This document shows positions 1-8,099 of a stretch of 64,000 bases of DNA, piece after piece. The first letter of the stretch is position 1. Every line of letters starts with the position of its first letter. The translations under genes and the position numbers were made by a program. The notes under the pieces are model-generated. The model had not been told where the DNA came from. It saw only the letters and a program-made list of their open reading frames with translations, and ran no database searches. This DNA comes from Lachnospiraceae bacterium (GTDB taxonomy: Bacteria; Bacillota; Clostridia; Lachnospirales; Lachnospiraceae): positions 1-64,000 of the forward strand of contig JAILGE010000032.1 of the NCBI GenBank assembly GCA_024697065.1. Reading direction: 5' to 3'.

Positions 1-50
1 CAATAGTTGAATATATAGATTACTATAATAACCAAAGAATCCAGGCAAAA

Positions 51-95
51 ACAAAATGGATGCCGCCCGTAAAGTACAGGCATGCATCCAATTGT
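51..95. promoter_or_regulatory. Inverted repeat upstream of larE (distal)
   Basis: The arms ACAAAATGGATGC (51-63) and GCATCCAATTGT (84-95) pair imperfectly around a loop of about 20 nt. No gene is visible in 1-294. This could be the terminator of an unseen upstream transcript (there is no good T-tract), a protein-binding dyad, or part of a structured leader. The structure is read directly from the sequence; any function is inference. Confidence 0.3.
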
Positions 96-109
96 TTCGC
101 TTAAAAATT

Positions 110-139
110 ATATGTACGTCCAGAATTCTGGGTACATAT
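110..139. promoter_or_regulatory. Near-perfect 30-nt dyad upstream of larE
   Basis: The arm ATATGTAC (110-117) and its complement GTACATAT (132-139) flank the perfect 12-nt palindrome CCAGAATTCTGG (120-131), with only a 2-nt bulge (gt) breaking the symmetry. It lies about 70 nt upstream of the putative -10 box and 155 nt upstream of the larE start. Such a long dyad is typical of a dimeric repressor or activator operator, or of a stable hairpin. No regulator gene is visible next to it in the window. Confidence 0.4.
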
Positions 140-188
140 CATTCCCGGAGCGGTTTTCTTTGGGGCTGCTTTCATCCTTCCTGCCTGT

Positions 189-216
189 TTGTTTCACATA
201 ATATACATACTATACT
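189..216 (+). promoter_or_regulatory. Putative promoter of the lar operon
   Basis: TTGTTT (189-194) and TATACT (211-216) are separated by 16 nt. The -10 box overlaps a perfect 12-nt palindrome, ATACTGCAGTAT (212-223), which could be an operator. It is the best promoter-like pair before larE, but the -35 is weak. Confidence 0.35.
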
Positions 217-294
217 GCAGTATTTTGATATCAAAGCTGATAAAATTAAATTGTGGACTTTGGATTTTTAATGCTTTTCGGGAGTGACAGATAC

Positions 295-1143
295 ATGAAG
301 ACTACAGAGAAAAAATATGAGTTTTTAAAAGATGAGATAAGAAAGATGGGGAGAGTTGGTATCGCATTTTCGAGTGGAGTTGATTCTACTTTTTTGCTAA
401 ATACTTCACTTGAAGTACTGGGAAAGGAAAATGTGATCGCCTTTACGGGCATTTCAGCATCATTTCCGGAAAGAGAAAAAAGAGAAGCTAAAGCATTTTG
501 CAAAGAGAAGGGTGTGAAACAGATATGTTTTGATCCGGAGATGTTAAAAGATGCTCAGTTTGTCGTAAATCCCACTGACAGATGTTATCATTGCAAGAGC
601 AATATTTTCGGTAAGATAAAAGAACTGGCCGGGGAAAATGGTATTAGCCATATACTTGAAGGATCCAATGCAGATGATAAGAGTGATTACCGTCCGGGAT
701 TTAAAGCCATACAGGAGCTTGGGATTGAGAGCCCCCTTATGACAGTTGGACTTACCAAGGATGAGATCAGGATGCTTTCAAAGGCGCAAGGGCTTTATAC
801 CTGGGATAAGCCTGCATATGCATGTCTCGCTTCCCGTTTTGTATACGGGGAGACAATAGATAAGAACAGACTGGAAATGACAGACAGGGCGGAACAGCTG
901 CTGATAGATCTTGGGTTTAAACAGGTGAGAGTCCGTGTGCATGGTATGGGAAAGAATACTGTTGCAAGGATCGAGACGGAGCCTGATGAAATAGCGCGCA
1001 TAGTAAGAGATGATATCAGGAACGAGATATATACAAAATTCAAAGAATACGGCTTCGCTTACGTAGCTCTTGATATGAAGGGATATCGCATGGGAAGCAT
1101 GAACGAGACTATTAAAATATCGGATAATAAATCGGGGGAATGA
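295..1143 (+). CDS. larE: ATP-dependent sacrificial/catalytic sulfur transferase LarE
   Basis: LarE belongs to the PP-loop ATP pyrophosphatase family. It adenylates the carboxylates of the pyridinium dicarboxylate precursor and installs the sulfurs of the nickel-pincer nucleotide cofactor. The translation shows the PP-loop SSGVDST near residue 28, then RCYHC around residue 99 and ACLASR further on. The three cysteines resemble LarE types reported to carry an iron-sulfur cluster rather than the single sacrificial cysteine of Lactobacillus LarE; this is inferred from motif spacing only. The track ORF begins at 253, but the ATG at 295 is preceded by GGGAG (about 10 nt upstream) and gives the usual N-terminus, about 282 aa. 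One nucleotide separates its stop from larB, so the genes are probably co-transcribed. Confidence 0.88.
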   Translation: MKTTEKKYEFLKDEIRKMGRVGIAFSSGVDSTFLLNTSLEVLGKENVIAFTGISASFPEREKREAKAFCKEKGVKQICFDPEMLKDAQFVVNPTDRCYHCKSNIFGKIKELAGENGISHILEGSNADDKSDYRPGFKAIQELGIESPLMTVGLTKDEIRMLSKAQGLYTWDKPAYACLASRFVYGETIDKNRLEMTDRAEQLLIDLGFKQVRVRVHGMGKNTVARIETEPDEIARIVRDDIRNEIYTKFKEYGFAYVALDMKGYRMGSMNETIKISDNKSGE

Positions 1144-1144
1144 T

Positions 1145-1900
1145 ATGACTGAGATACAGGAATTACTGAGATCGGTTGCGGAGGGAAAGATATCTCCGGA
1201 ACAGGCAGAGCTTGAACTCAAAATGAAGCCCTTTGAAGATATGGGATATGCCAAGCCGGACCTTCACAGAAAGATAAGGCAGGGTATTCCGGAAGTTATA
1301 TACGGTGAAGGAAAAACCGCAGATCAGATAACAGGCATATCCGATAAGCTTTTAGCTGATGGACAAAAGAGCGTTATCATTACGAGACTTTCAGGAGAAA
1401 AGGCAGAGAGTGTATCTAAGGGAATAAGTAAATTTAAATATTTTGAAACGGCGCGTATCGGAGTGGCGGGAGAGATCCCCGGGACCGATACAAAGGGAAG
1501 CATCGTGGTGGCTACAGGCGGAACCAGTGATATACCTGTTGCGGAAGAAGCTGCGGTGACGGCTGAAATGCTGGGGAATCGCGTAAACCGATTGTATGAT
1601 GTGGGAGTTGCGGGTATTCACAGGCTTCTGTCCCATAGTGAAGAAATAATGAGTGCCAATGTGATAATCGCTATCGCAGGTATGGAAGGAGCTTTGGCCA
1701 GTGTTATCGGAGGCATGGCCGACTGTCCCGTTATAGCAGTCCCCACAAGTGTGGGATACGGAGCTTCTTTTGGAGGGCTTTCAGCACTTTTGTCCATGCT
1801 TAATTCCTGCGCCAGCGGAGTGAGCGTGGTAAACATAGATAATGGATTTGGGGCGGGGTATCTTGCAAGCATGATCAATCATATTGAAAGGAAGGGTTAA
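1145..1900 (+). CDS. larB: Nickel pincer cofactor biosynthesis protein LarB
   Basis: LarB is a PurE-related carboxylase/hydrolase. It carboxylates the pyridinium ring of nicotinic acid adenine dinucleotide and hydrolyses the phosphoanhydride, the first step of nickel-pincer nucleotide synthesis. The 251-aa protein has the typical N-terminal helix (LLRSVAEGKIS), followed by an AIR-carboxylase-like domain with TGGTSDIPVAEEA near residue 125 and the glycine-rich AVPTSVGYGASFGG near residue 200. Length is normal for the family. It starts one base after larE stops (TGATATG) and is followed by larC after 2 nt, so the three genes look translationally coupled. Confidence 0.92.
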   Translation: MTEIQELLRSVAEGKISPEQAELELKMKPFEDMGYAKPDLHRKIRQGIPEVIYGEGKTADQITGISDKLLADGQKSVIITRLSGEKAESVSKGISKFKYFETARIGVAGEIPGTDTKGSIVVATGGTSDIPVAEEAAVTAEMLGNRVNRLYDVGVAGIHRLLSHSEEIMSANVIIAIAGMEGALASVIGGMADCPVIAVPTSVGYGASFGGLSALLSMLNSCASGVSVVNIDNGFGAGYLASMINHIERKG

Positions 1901-1902
1901 AT

Positions 1903-3075
1903 ATGAAGACTTTATACATTGAGTGCAAAATGGGTGCTGCGGGGGATATGCTGATCTCTGCGCTCTCAGAGATCGCAGGAGCTTCGGAAGTAATCCAGGA
2001 TAAGCTCAATGCCATCGGTATAGAAGGCGTAAGATATGATCTTATGCCGGCTTGTAAATGCGGTATAACAGGTACTTATACAAAAGTATCCGTTGACGAT
2101 GAGGTTGAAGATGAAGATATTCATGATGATCACGTTCATGGTGACCATGATCATCATCACACGACGCTGGAGGAAATACATGAGATCATAAGATCTCTTA
2201 ACCTTAGCGATAAGGTAAAGAGAGATGTTATGGAGGTATATAAGATCATTGCGGAAGCTGAGAGCAAAGTCCACGGAACAAGGGTGGAGGAAGTTCATTT
2301 TCATGAAGTGGGAATGAAGGATGCCATCGCGGATATAGCCGGAGTCTGTCTGCTTATGGAAGAGATAAGCCCGGAGATGGTAATAGTATCACCTATACAT
2401 TTAGGGAGCGGGACAGTAAAGAGCGCTCATGGTATCCTCCCTGTTCCTGCACCTGCCACAGCAAGTATCATCAGGGGCATCCCCGTTTATTCAAGTACGA
2501 TAGAGGGAGAGCTTTGTACTCCTACAGGGGCGGCACTTTTAAAATATTTTGCCGGCGGCTTCGGAAACATGCCTGTGATGACCGTAGACCAAATAGGATA
2601 CGGCATGGGAACGAAGGATTTTGAAAGAGCCAATTGCGTAAGAGTGATGATCGGCGAGACAAGCGATAAGCATATAGGTGTAAGGGACAGCATTGCAGAG
2701 CTTAAGTGCAATATAGATGATATGACTGGTGAAGAGATCGGTTTCGCCACTGAGACACTTTTAAATGCAGGAGCGCTTGATGTATTTACAACTGCCATCG
2801 GTATGAAGAAGAACCGCCCCGGAGTCCTGCTCACCGTGTTATGCAGAGAAGAAAGCGTCAATGAATTTGCGGAACTTATATTTGCAAATACAACTACCAT
2901 CGGTATCAGAATGAGCATTGAGGATCGATTTATACTTGAACGCCACGGTGATGAGATCATGACGGAATACGGAAGGATCAGGACAAAAGTCTCCGAAGGC
3001 TACGGCGTGAGAAAAGTCAAGCCGGAGTATGAGGATATAGCCGGGGCACTCAGGAATAACAATAAGGATTCATGA
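1903..3075 (+). CDS. larC: Nickel insertion protein LarC, single uninterrupted ORF
   Basis: LarC is the CTP-dependent cyclometallase that inserts nickel into the pyridinium bis-thiocarboxylate precursor, giving the mature pincer cofactor. The N-terminal MKTLYIECKMGAAGDM is characteristic. A histidine-rich stretch (HDDHVHGDHDHHH, about residues 69-82) is the usual metal-loading loop. The C-terminal domain follows from about residue 265 (LKCNIDDMTGEE). In Lactobacillus the gene is split into larC1/larC2 and joined by a programmed frameshift; here one 390-aa frame encodes both parts, so no frameshift is needed. No lactate racemase (larA) or other recognised client enzyme lies in this window. Confidence 0.92.
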   Translation: MKTLYIECKMGAAGDMLISALSEIAGASEVIQDKLNAIGIEGVRYDLMPACKCGITGTYTKVSVDDEVEDEDIHDDHVHGDHDHHHTTLEEIHEIIRSLNLSDKVKRDVMEVYKIIAEAESKVHGTRVEEVHFHEVGMKDAIADIAGVCLLMEEISPEMVIVSPIHLGSGTVKSAHGILPVPAPATASIIRGIPVYSSTIEGELCTPTGAALLKYFAGGFGNMPVMTVDQIGYGMGTKDFERANCVRVMIGETSDKHIGVRDSIAELKCNIDDMTGEEIGFATETLLNAGALDVFTTAIGMKKNRPGVLLTVLCREESVNEFAELIFANTTTIGIRMSIEDRFILERHGDEIMTEYGRIRTKVSEGYGVRKVKPEYEDIAGALRNNNKDS

Positions 3076-3094
3076 GATCGTAAGAGAGATTTTT

Positions 3095-3961
3095 ATGATT
3101 GAAAAAAAGGCTGAGAATAAGGTCTGCTGTAAGGTCTGTTTCAGACACTGCAGTCTGGCGGACGGTGAAACGGGCGCCTGCCGCACCAGGAAAAACAAGG
3201 CCGGTGAGGTCGTCAGTATAAATTACGGGGTGCTTACAAGTCTTGCGCTGGACCCGATCGAGAAGAAACCCCTTTCAATGTTTTGCCCGGGCAGCATGAT
3301 ACTGTCGGCGGGAAGCTTTGGATGCAATCTGCGTTGCCCTTTTTGCCAGAACCATGAGATCTCCTATGCGGGAGAGAGGGAGGCAGGATCTCTCGGAGTG
3401 AGATACATATCTCCCGAAGAGCTTGTTGATACAGCGCTCAGATTAAAAGAACGCGGAAATATAGGCATCGCATTTACTTATAATGAGCCCTTGATGTCAT
3501 GGGAATACGTAAGGGATGCGGCAAGTCTTTCACATGAGAAAGGGATGAAGAATGTACTTGTCAGTAACGGGACTGCGGAGCCTGAAGTGTTAAGGGAGAT
3601 ACTTCCGTTTATCGATGCCATGAATATCGATCTGAAAGCTTTTGATAAAGATAAGTATTCAAAAATCCTTGGGGGCGATCTTGAACAGACTCAGGCTTTT
3701 ATCAGTGAGGCGGCAAAGCATGTTCATATGGAGATCACAACGCTGGTGGTACCGGGATTCAATGATGATAACAGTGAGATAGAAAATGCGTCAAAGTGGA
3801 TAGCGTCTTTGAATAACGGAAAGAATATACCGTATCATCTGACCAGATTTTTTCCGGGATTCAATATGACCGACAGGGACGCCACACCGGTGAACAGGAT
3901 ATTTGAGTTAAGGGATATCGCAGCCAAATATCTTGATAATGTATATGTCGGTAACGTATAA
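3095..3961 (+). CDS. Radical SAM enzyme, AmmeMemoRadiSam / PFL-activase-like
   Basis: The 288-aa protein has an N-terminal cysteine-rich segment (CCKVCFRHC, about residues 11-19) followed by the radical SAM signature CNLRCPFCQ around residue 77, which should bind the [4Fe-4S] cluster and S-adenosylmethionine. The order and the DPIEKKPL motif match the radical SAM component of the AmmeMemoRadiSam group, related to pyruvate-formate-lyase-activating enzymes. The usual partners (AMMECR1 and Memo proteins) are not in this window. It starts 19 nt after larC with an AGAGAG ribosome site and ends in a terminator, so it appears to be the last gene of the lar transcript. A role tied to the nickel cofactor is only suggested by position. 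Its substrate is unknown. Confidence 0.75.
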   Translation: MIEKKAENKVCCKVCFRHCSLADGETGACRTRKNKAGEVVSINYGVLTSLALDPIEKKPLSMFCPGSMILSAGSFGCNLRCPFCQNHEISYAGEREAGSLGVRYISPEELVDTALRLKERGNIGIAFTYNEPLMSWEYVRDAASLSHEKGMKNVLVSNGTAEPEVLREILPFIDAMNIDLKAFDKDKYSKILGGDLEQTQAFISEAAKHVHMEITTLVVPGFNDDNSEIENASKWIASLNNGKNIPYHLTRFFPGFNMTDRDATPVNRIFELRDIAAKYLDNVYVGNV

Positions 3962-4003
3962 TGATTATCGGAACATTTCGGCAGCAGATAAATGACCGTT
4001 TAC

Positions 4004-4042
4004 ACATCTGTGGGACAGCTGGTTGTCCCCGGATGTTTTTTT
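4004..4042 (+). terminator. Rho-independent terminator after the lar operon
   Basis: Nested stems ACATC/GATGT and GGGACA/TGTCCC (loop GCTGGT) are followed directly by a run of seven T. It separates the radical SAM gene from the cation transporter. Confidence 0.8.
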
Positions 4043-4067
4043 ATTTCTGTTGTATATGGAGAAGCAT

Positions 4068-4976
4068 ATGGGTAAAGAGGTATCAAAAGCTGAATTAAAT
4101 AAAGCGGACAGGGATAAGATGATCAAGAAGATATCCTCTGTTGGTATCTTCGGTAATATCATGCTTTCGGCATTCAAGCTTTTTGCCGGAGTATACGGTA
4201 AGTCAGGTGCGATGATATCTGATGCCGTTCATTCTCTTTCTGATGTATTCGCCACATTTATCGCATATCTTGGCGTAAGACTTTCCATGAGACCCGCAGA
4301 CAGAGAACATCCCTACGGACATGAGCGGATGGAATGCGTAGCGTCATTGATACTGGGAAGTGTATTGGTCGTAACCGGTATCGGGATAGGAAAGAGCGGC
4401 CTGACGAATATCTTTTCGGGTGATCACAGCAGACTGGCTGTACCGGGAATGGTAGCTCTCGTTGCGGCTGTGGTTTCAATAGTAAGCAAGGAGGGGATGT
4501 TCTGGTATACCAGATATTACGCACGGGTAATAGATTCTCCTGCTTTTCTTGCCGATGCATGGCATCACAGGTCCGATGCACTCTCATCTGTCGGTTCGCT
4601 TATAGGTATAGCGGGCGCAATGCTGGGATTTCCGGTGATGGATTCCGTGGCGAGTGTTATTATATGTATATTTATATTTAAGGTTTCGTTTGATATCCTG
4701 AAGGATGCCATATCCAAGATGCTCGATACATCCAGCGGAGAAGAATATGAGAATGGTTTAAAAGAATTTGTATTAAAGCAAAGTGATGTTGGACGGGTCG
4801 ATGTGCTAAGGACCAGAACCTTCGGAAGCAAGATCTATGTGGATATGGAGATCGCTGTTGATGGAGATAAGACTCTGAGAGAAGCGCATGCGGTTGCGGA
4901 AAACGTACATGCAAAAGTCGAGAAGAATTTTCCTGAAGTCAAACATATAATGATTCATGTAAATCCAATGGACTGA
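4068..4976 (+). CDS. Cation diffusion facilitator family transporter
   Basis: CDF proteins are membrane antiporters exporting divalent metals (Zn, Mn, Fe, Co or Ni) against protons. The sequence shows the paired metal-site motifs SDAVHSLSD (TM2) and ADAWHHRSDALSS (TM5), the HPYGHERME loop between TM2 and TM3, several hydrophobic helices, and a soluble C-terminal domain ending in MIHVNPMD. The HxxxD and HxxxD sites in TM2/TM5 favour a Zn/Fe/Mn type, but the metal cannot be settled by eye. The track start at 4023 lies inside the upstream terminator. The ATG at 4068 has GGAGA 6 nt upstream and gives about 302 aa, the usual length. Confidence 0.9.
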   Translation: MGKEVSKAELNKADRDKMIKKISSVGIFGNIMLSAFKLFAGVYGKSGAMISDAVHSLSDVFATFIAYLGVRLSMRPADREHPYGHERMECVASLILGSVLVVTGIGIGKSGLTNIFSGDHSRLAVPGMVALVAAVVSIVSKEGMFWYTRYYARVIDSPAFLADAWHHRSDALSSVGSLIGIAGAMLGFPVMDSVASVIICIFIFKVSFDILKDAISKMLDTSSGEEYENGLKEFVLKQSDVGRVDVLRTRTFGSKIYVDMEIAVDGDKTLREAHAVAENVHAKVEKNFPEVKHIMIHVNPMD

Positions 4977-5010
4977 GCAGTAAAACAAATAACAAATAAA
5001 GAATGATCAT

Positions 5011-5565
5011 ATGGAATTACTGGATATAGTTGATGAAAACGGACAGCCTACGGGCGGGACCGTTGAGAGAACAAAAGCACATGCAGAAGGGATCAGGCAT
5101 CGTACGTCGCACGTATGGCTTGTAAGAAAAAGAAACGGCCATGTGGAAGTGCTGCTTCAGAAACGATCGGATAATAAAGATTCTTTTCCCGGTTGTTTCG
5201 ATATCTCAAGTGCGGGGCATATACCCGCAGGGGTGGATTTTATCCCGTCGGCAGTGAGAGAACTGAAGGAAGAACTGGGCATTGATATATCCGGAGATGA
5301 ATTGATCCTTTGCGGCAACAGAGATGTGGCATGGGATACGGAATTCTACGGGAAGCCCTTTCGCGACAGACAGTATTCCAGGATCTTTGCTTTATGGTGC
5401 GATAAGGACGAATCGGAATTTGTCCTGCAGGAGGAAGAAGTATCGGGAGTGATGTGGATGGATCTTGACGAAGCCATCAAAGCCGTTGAGGCGGGAACTA
5501 TCCGCCATTGCATCTATACCGAGGAATTGATGATGGTAAGGAGAACGGTGATCGATGAACTCTAA
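5011..5565 (+). CDS. Nudix hydrolase, isopentenyl-diphosphate-isomerase-like subgroup
   Basis: The 184-aa protein has the beginning MELLDIVDENGQPTG and the WL/LLQKRS pattern typical of the YfcD/IDI-like Nudix subgroup. The Nudix box is recognisable as GHIPAGVDFIPSAVRELKEE with the catalytic REL-EE-LG intact. The first acidic residue of the canonical box (GX5E) is replaced by valine, so metal coordination may be slightly altered. The substrate is unknown; these enzymes hydrolyse nucleoside diphosphate derivatives or related compounds. The last 11 nt overlap the start of feoAB, so the two are probably co-translated. Confidence 0.82.
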   Translation: MELLDIVDENGQPTGGTVERTKAHAEGIRHRTSHVWLVRKRNGHVEVLLQKRSDNKDSFPGCFDISSAGHIPAGVDFIPSAVRELKEELGIDISGDELILCGNRDVAWDTEFYGKPFRDRQYSRIFALWCDKDESEFVLQEEEVSGVMWMDLDEAIKAVEAGTIRHCIYTEELMMVRRTVIDEL

Positions 5566-7990
5566 ATCAGTTAAGGCGGATGAATTAAAACCGGGTTTTC
5601 TTGGAACTATCACGAAGGTTGGCGGAGAGGGCGCTTTAAGACAGCATTTTCTTGATATGGGTCTTATCCCGGGGGAAGCTTTGTCCTGCGTGAAGATCGC
5701 ACCTATGGGAGATCCCGTAGAATACAGGATCAGAGGATACGAGCTGACGCTCAGACTTTCCGATGCGCAAAAGATCGAGCTTAAAGATATCAAACCCGTA
5801 GCAAAGGAAAAAACATCAGAGCGTCCGACACGTATAATGCATGTCAGATTTGAACGGCCTCATCCCCGTATCGGTGAAGATAATGTAAGCGACAGGCAGA
5901 AGAAAAAGAATAAAGACGGCGCAAGCAATAATACCGAAAAGCAGAGCGAAGAGAAAAGAGAAAGTGAAAGATCATCAACAGGTAAAAAGATCGTTTTTGC
6001 TCTTGCGGGAAATCAGAATTCCGGCAAGACCACACTCTTTAATGCTCTGACCGGCTCAAACAGACATGTGGGAAATTTCCCGGGTGTTACGGTTGACAGG
6101 AAAAGCGGAGATATAAAGGGGCATCCGGAAGCTGAAGTGGTGGATCTGCCCGGTATCTATTCCCTGTCACCTTACTCAAGTGAGGAGGTTGTTTCCAGAC
6201 AGTTCATACTTGAAGAGAAACCTACAGCCATAATCAATATCGTTGATGCTACCAATATCGAGAGAAATCTTTATCTGACACTGCAGCTTATGGAGCTGAA
6301 CATTCCCATGGTACTTGCCATCAATATGATGGATGAGCTCAGAGGAAACGGAGGATCCGTTCGTATCAACGAGATCGAGGAACTGTTACGTATTCCTGTT
6401 GTGCCCATAGCAGCTGCAAAAAATGAAGGAATAGAAGAGCTGATAAATCATGCGATGCATGTGGCCGTATATAACGAAAAGCCGGAACGGACAGACTTCT
6501 GCAGTAAGGAGGATCACGGCGGAGCGGTTCACAGGGCAATACACGGAGTGATGAACCTGGTGGAAGACCATGCCGAGCGTGCTGAGATCCCTGTAAGGTT
6601 TGCGGCTTCCAAGCTGATAGAGGGTGACAGCCTGGTCAGGGAGAGCCTTAAGCTTGATGAAAATGAGACGGATATGATAGGTCATATCATCTCGCAGATG
6701 GAAGAAGAAAGAGGACTTGATCATGCTGCGGCTATGGCGGACATGCGTTTTTCATTTATCAGAAAAGTGTGCGATGAGACTGTGATCAAGCCTCATGAGA
6801 GCAGAGAACATGAGCGAAGCAGAAAGCTTGATAAGATCCTTACAGGCAAGTGGACCGCAATACCGATATTTATCCTCATAATGTCATTGGTATTCTTCCT
6901 TACTTTCAACGTGATAGGTGCTTTTTTACAGGGGATACTCGAAGCCGGCGTAGGAAAACTTGATGAGATAACGGACGCCATGATGACAAAGGCCGGTATA
7001 GCGGCACCTCTACATTCGCTTGTTACAGACGGTATATTCGGCGGAGTGGGTTCGGTGCTTAGCTTTATGCCCATAATAGTTGTTCTGTTCTTTTTCTTAT
7101 CGATACTTGAAGACAGCGGATATATGGCAAGAGTAGCTTTTGTCATGGATAAGCTTTTGAGGAAACTTGGACTTTCGGGACGAAGTGCCGTTCCGATGAT
7201 AATAGGATTCGGATGTTCGGTTCCTGCTGTAATGTCTGTCAGAACACTGCCTTCAAGGCGTGACAGAAGGATGACTACACTCCTTGTACCCTTTATGAGT
7301 TGCTCGGCAAAGATGCCGATTTATGCATTCTTTGCTGCAGCATTCTTTCCGAAACAGGCTTTTCTCATAACTCTGGGGCTTTACCTGGGAGGCATAGCGG
7401 CGGCCATACTTGTGGCACTTTTGATGAAACGTACGGCATTTAAGGGAGAGGCTGTGCCTTTTGTAATGGAACTTCCGAATTACAGGATGCCCGGAATGAA
7501 GAATGTCTCAAGACTCATGTGGGAGAAGGCAAAGGATTTTTTGCAGAGAGCTTTTACGGTGATCTTTGTTGCAACTATCGTTGTATGGTTTTTGCAGAGC
7601 TTTGATTTTACTTTCAGTCTTGTGGAAGATCCTGAATCAAGCATGCTGGCGGGGATAGCGGGCCTTTTGGCACCTGTATTCAAACCCGTGGGACTTGGAG
7701 ACTGGAGGATAGTCACATCACTTATCTCCGGATTTATGGCCAAGGAGAGCATAGTATCAATGATCTCCGTCCTCTATGGTGAGACGGCTGCACTTACGGC
7801 AGCATTATCTCCGGCACAGGTACTTGCGTTTCTGACATTCAGTCTTCTTTATACACCGTGTGTGGCTGCTGTTGCGGCCATTAAGAGAGAGCAGGGAACG
7901 AAGTTTGCGGTGATCATAGTCATATTCCAGTGTGTGGTCGCATATCTGGCTGCATTTGCGGTCAATCTTATCGCCGGATTTTTTGTTTGA
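5555..7990 (+). CDS. feoB: Ferrous iron transporter, FeoA-FeoB fusion
   Basis: This is the inner-membrane Fe(II) uptake permease. Residues 1-80 form a FeoA SH3-like domain (GFLGTITKVGGEGALRQHFLDMG). A charged linker of about 60 residues follows, then a FeoB G domain from about residue 145 with G1 GNQNSGKTT, G3 DLPGIYSLSPYSSEE and G4 NMMDE. The C-terminal part has the FeoB gate regions, including GFGCSVPAVMSVRT and PFMSCSAKMPIY, and ends in a final hydrophobic helix. The length of 811 aa fits a FeoA-FeoB fusion, which removes the need for a separate feoA. No feoC or Fur box was found. It overlaps the Nudix gene upstream. Confidence 0.95.
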   Translation: MNSKSVKADELKPGFLGTITKVGGEGALRQHFLDMGLIPGEALSCVKIAPMGDPVEYRIRGYELTLRLSDAQKIELKDIKPVAKEKTSERPTRIMHVRFERPHPRIGEDNVSDRQKKKNKDGASNNTEKQSEEKRESERSSTGKKIVFALAGNQNSGKTTLFNALTGSNRHVGNFPGVTVDRKSGDIKGHPEAEVVDLPGIYSLSPYSSEEVVSRQFILEEKPTAIINIVDATNIERNLYLTLQLMELNIPMVLAINMMDELRGNGGSVRINEIEELLRIPVVPIAAAKNEGIEELINHAMHVAVYNEKPERTDFCSKEDHGGAVHRAIHGVMNLVEDHAERAEIPVRFAASKLIEGDSLVRESLKLDENETDMIGHIISQMEEERGLDHAAAMADMRFSFIRKVCDETVIKPHESREHERSRKLDKILTGKWTAIPIFILIMSLVFFLTFNVIGAFLQGILEAGVGKLDEITDAMMTKAGIAAPLHSLVTDGIFGGVGSVLSFMPIIVVLFFFLSILEDSGYMARVAFVMDKLLRKLGLSGRSAVPMIIGFGCSVPAVMSVRTLPSRRDRRMTTLLVPFMSCSAKMPIYAFFAAAFFPKQAFLITLGLYLGGIAAAILVALLMKRTAFKGEAVPFVMELPNYRMPGMKNVSRLMWEKAKDFLQRAFTVIFVATIVVWFLQSFDFTFSLVEDPESSMLAGIAGLLAPVFKPVGLGDWRIVTSLISGFMAKESIVSMISVLYGETAALTAALSPAQVLAFLTFSLLYTPCVAAVAAIKREQGTKFAVIIVIFQCVVAYLAAFAVNLIAGFFV

Positions 7991-8099
7991 TCAAAACAAT
8001 TAATCATTATGTTCAATTTCTTTAGGTTTACAATCTCTGCGGATTGTGGTAATTTAGACTGAAAATAAATAAATTAAGATTAAATATAAGAGGGATAAT

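Noticed and set aside
1-294. 71-aa ORF at 56-271 upstream of larE
   Set aside because: It covers the inverted repeats, has no ribosome site, and its translation resembles no protein I know.
7991-8060. Terminator after feoB (CAATC/GATTG hairpin near 8032)
   Set aside because: Only a 5-6 bp stem without a T-run; too weak to call.
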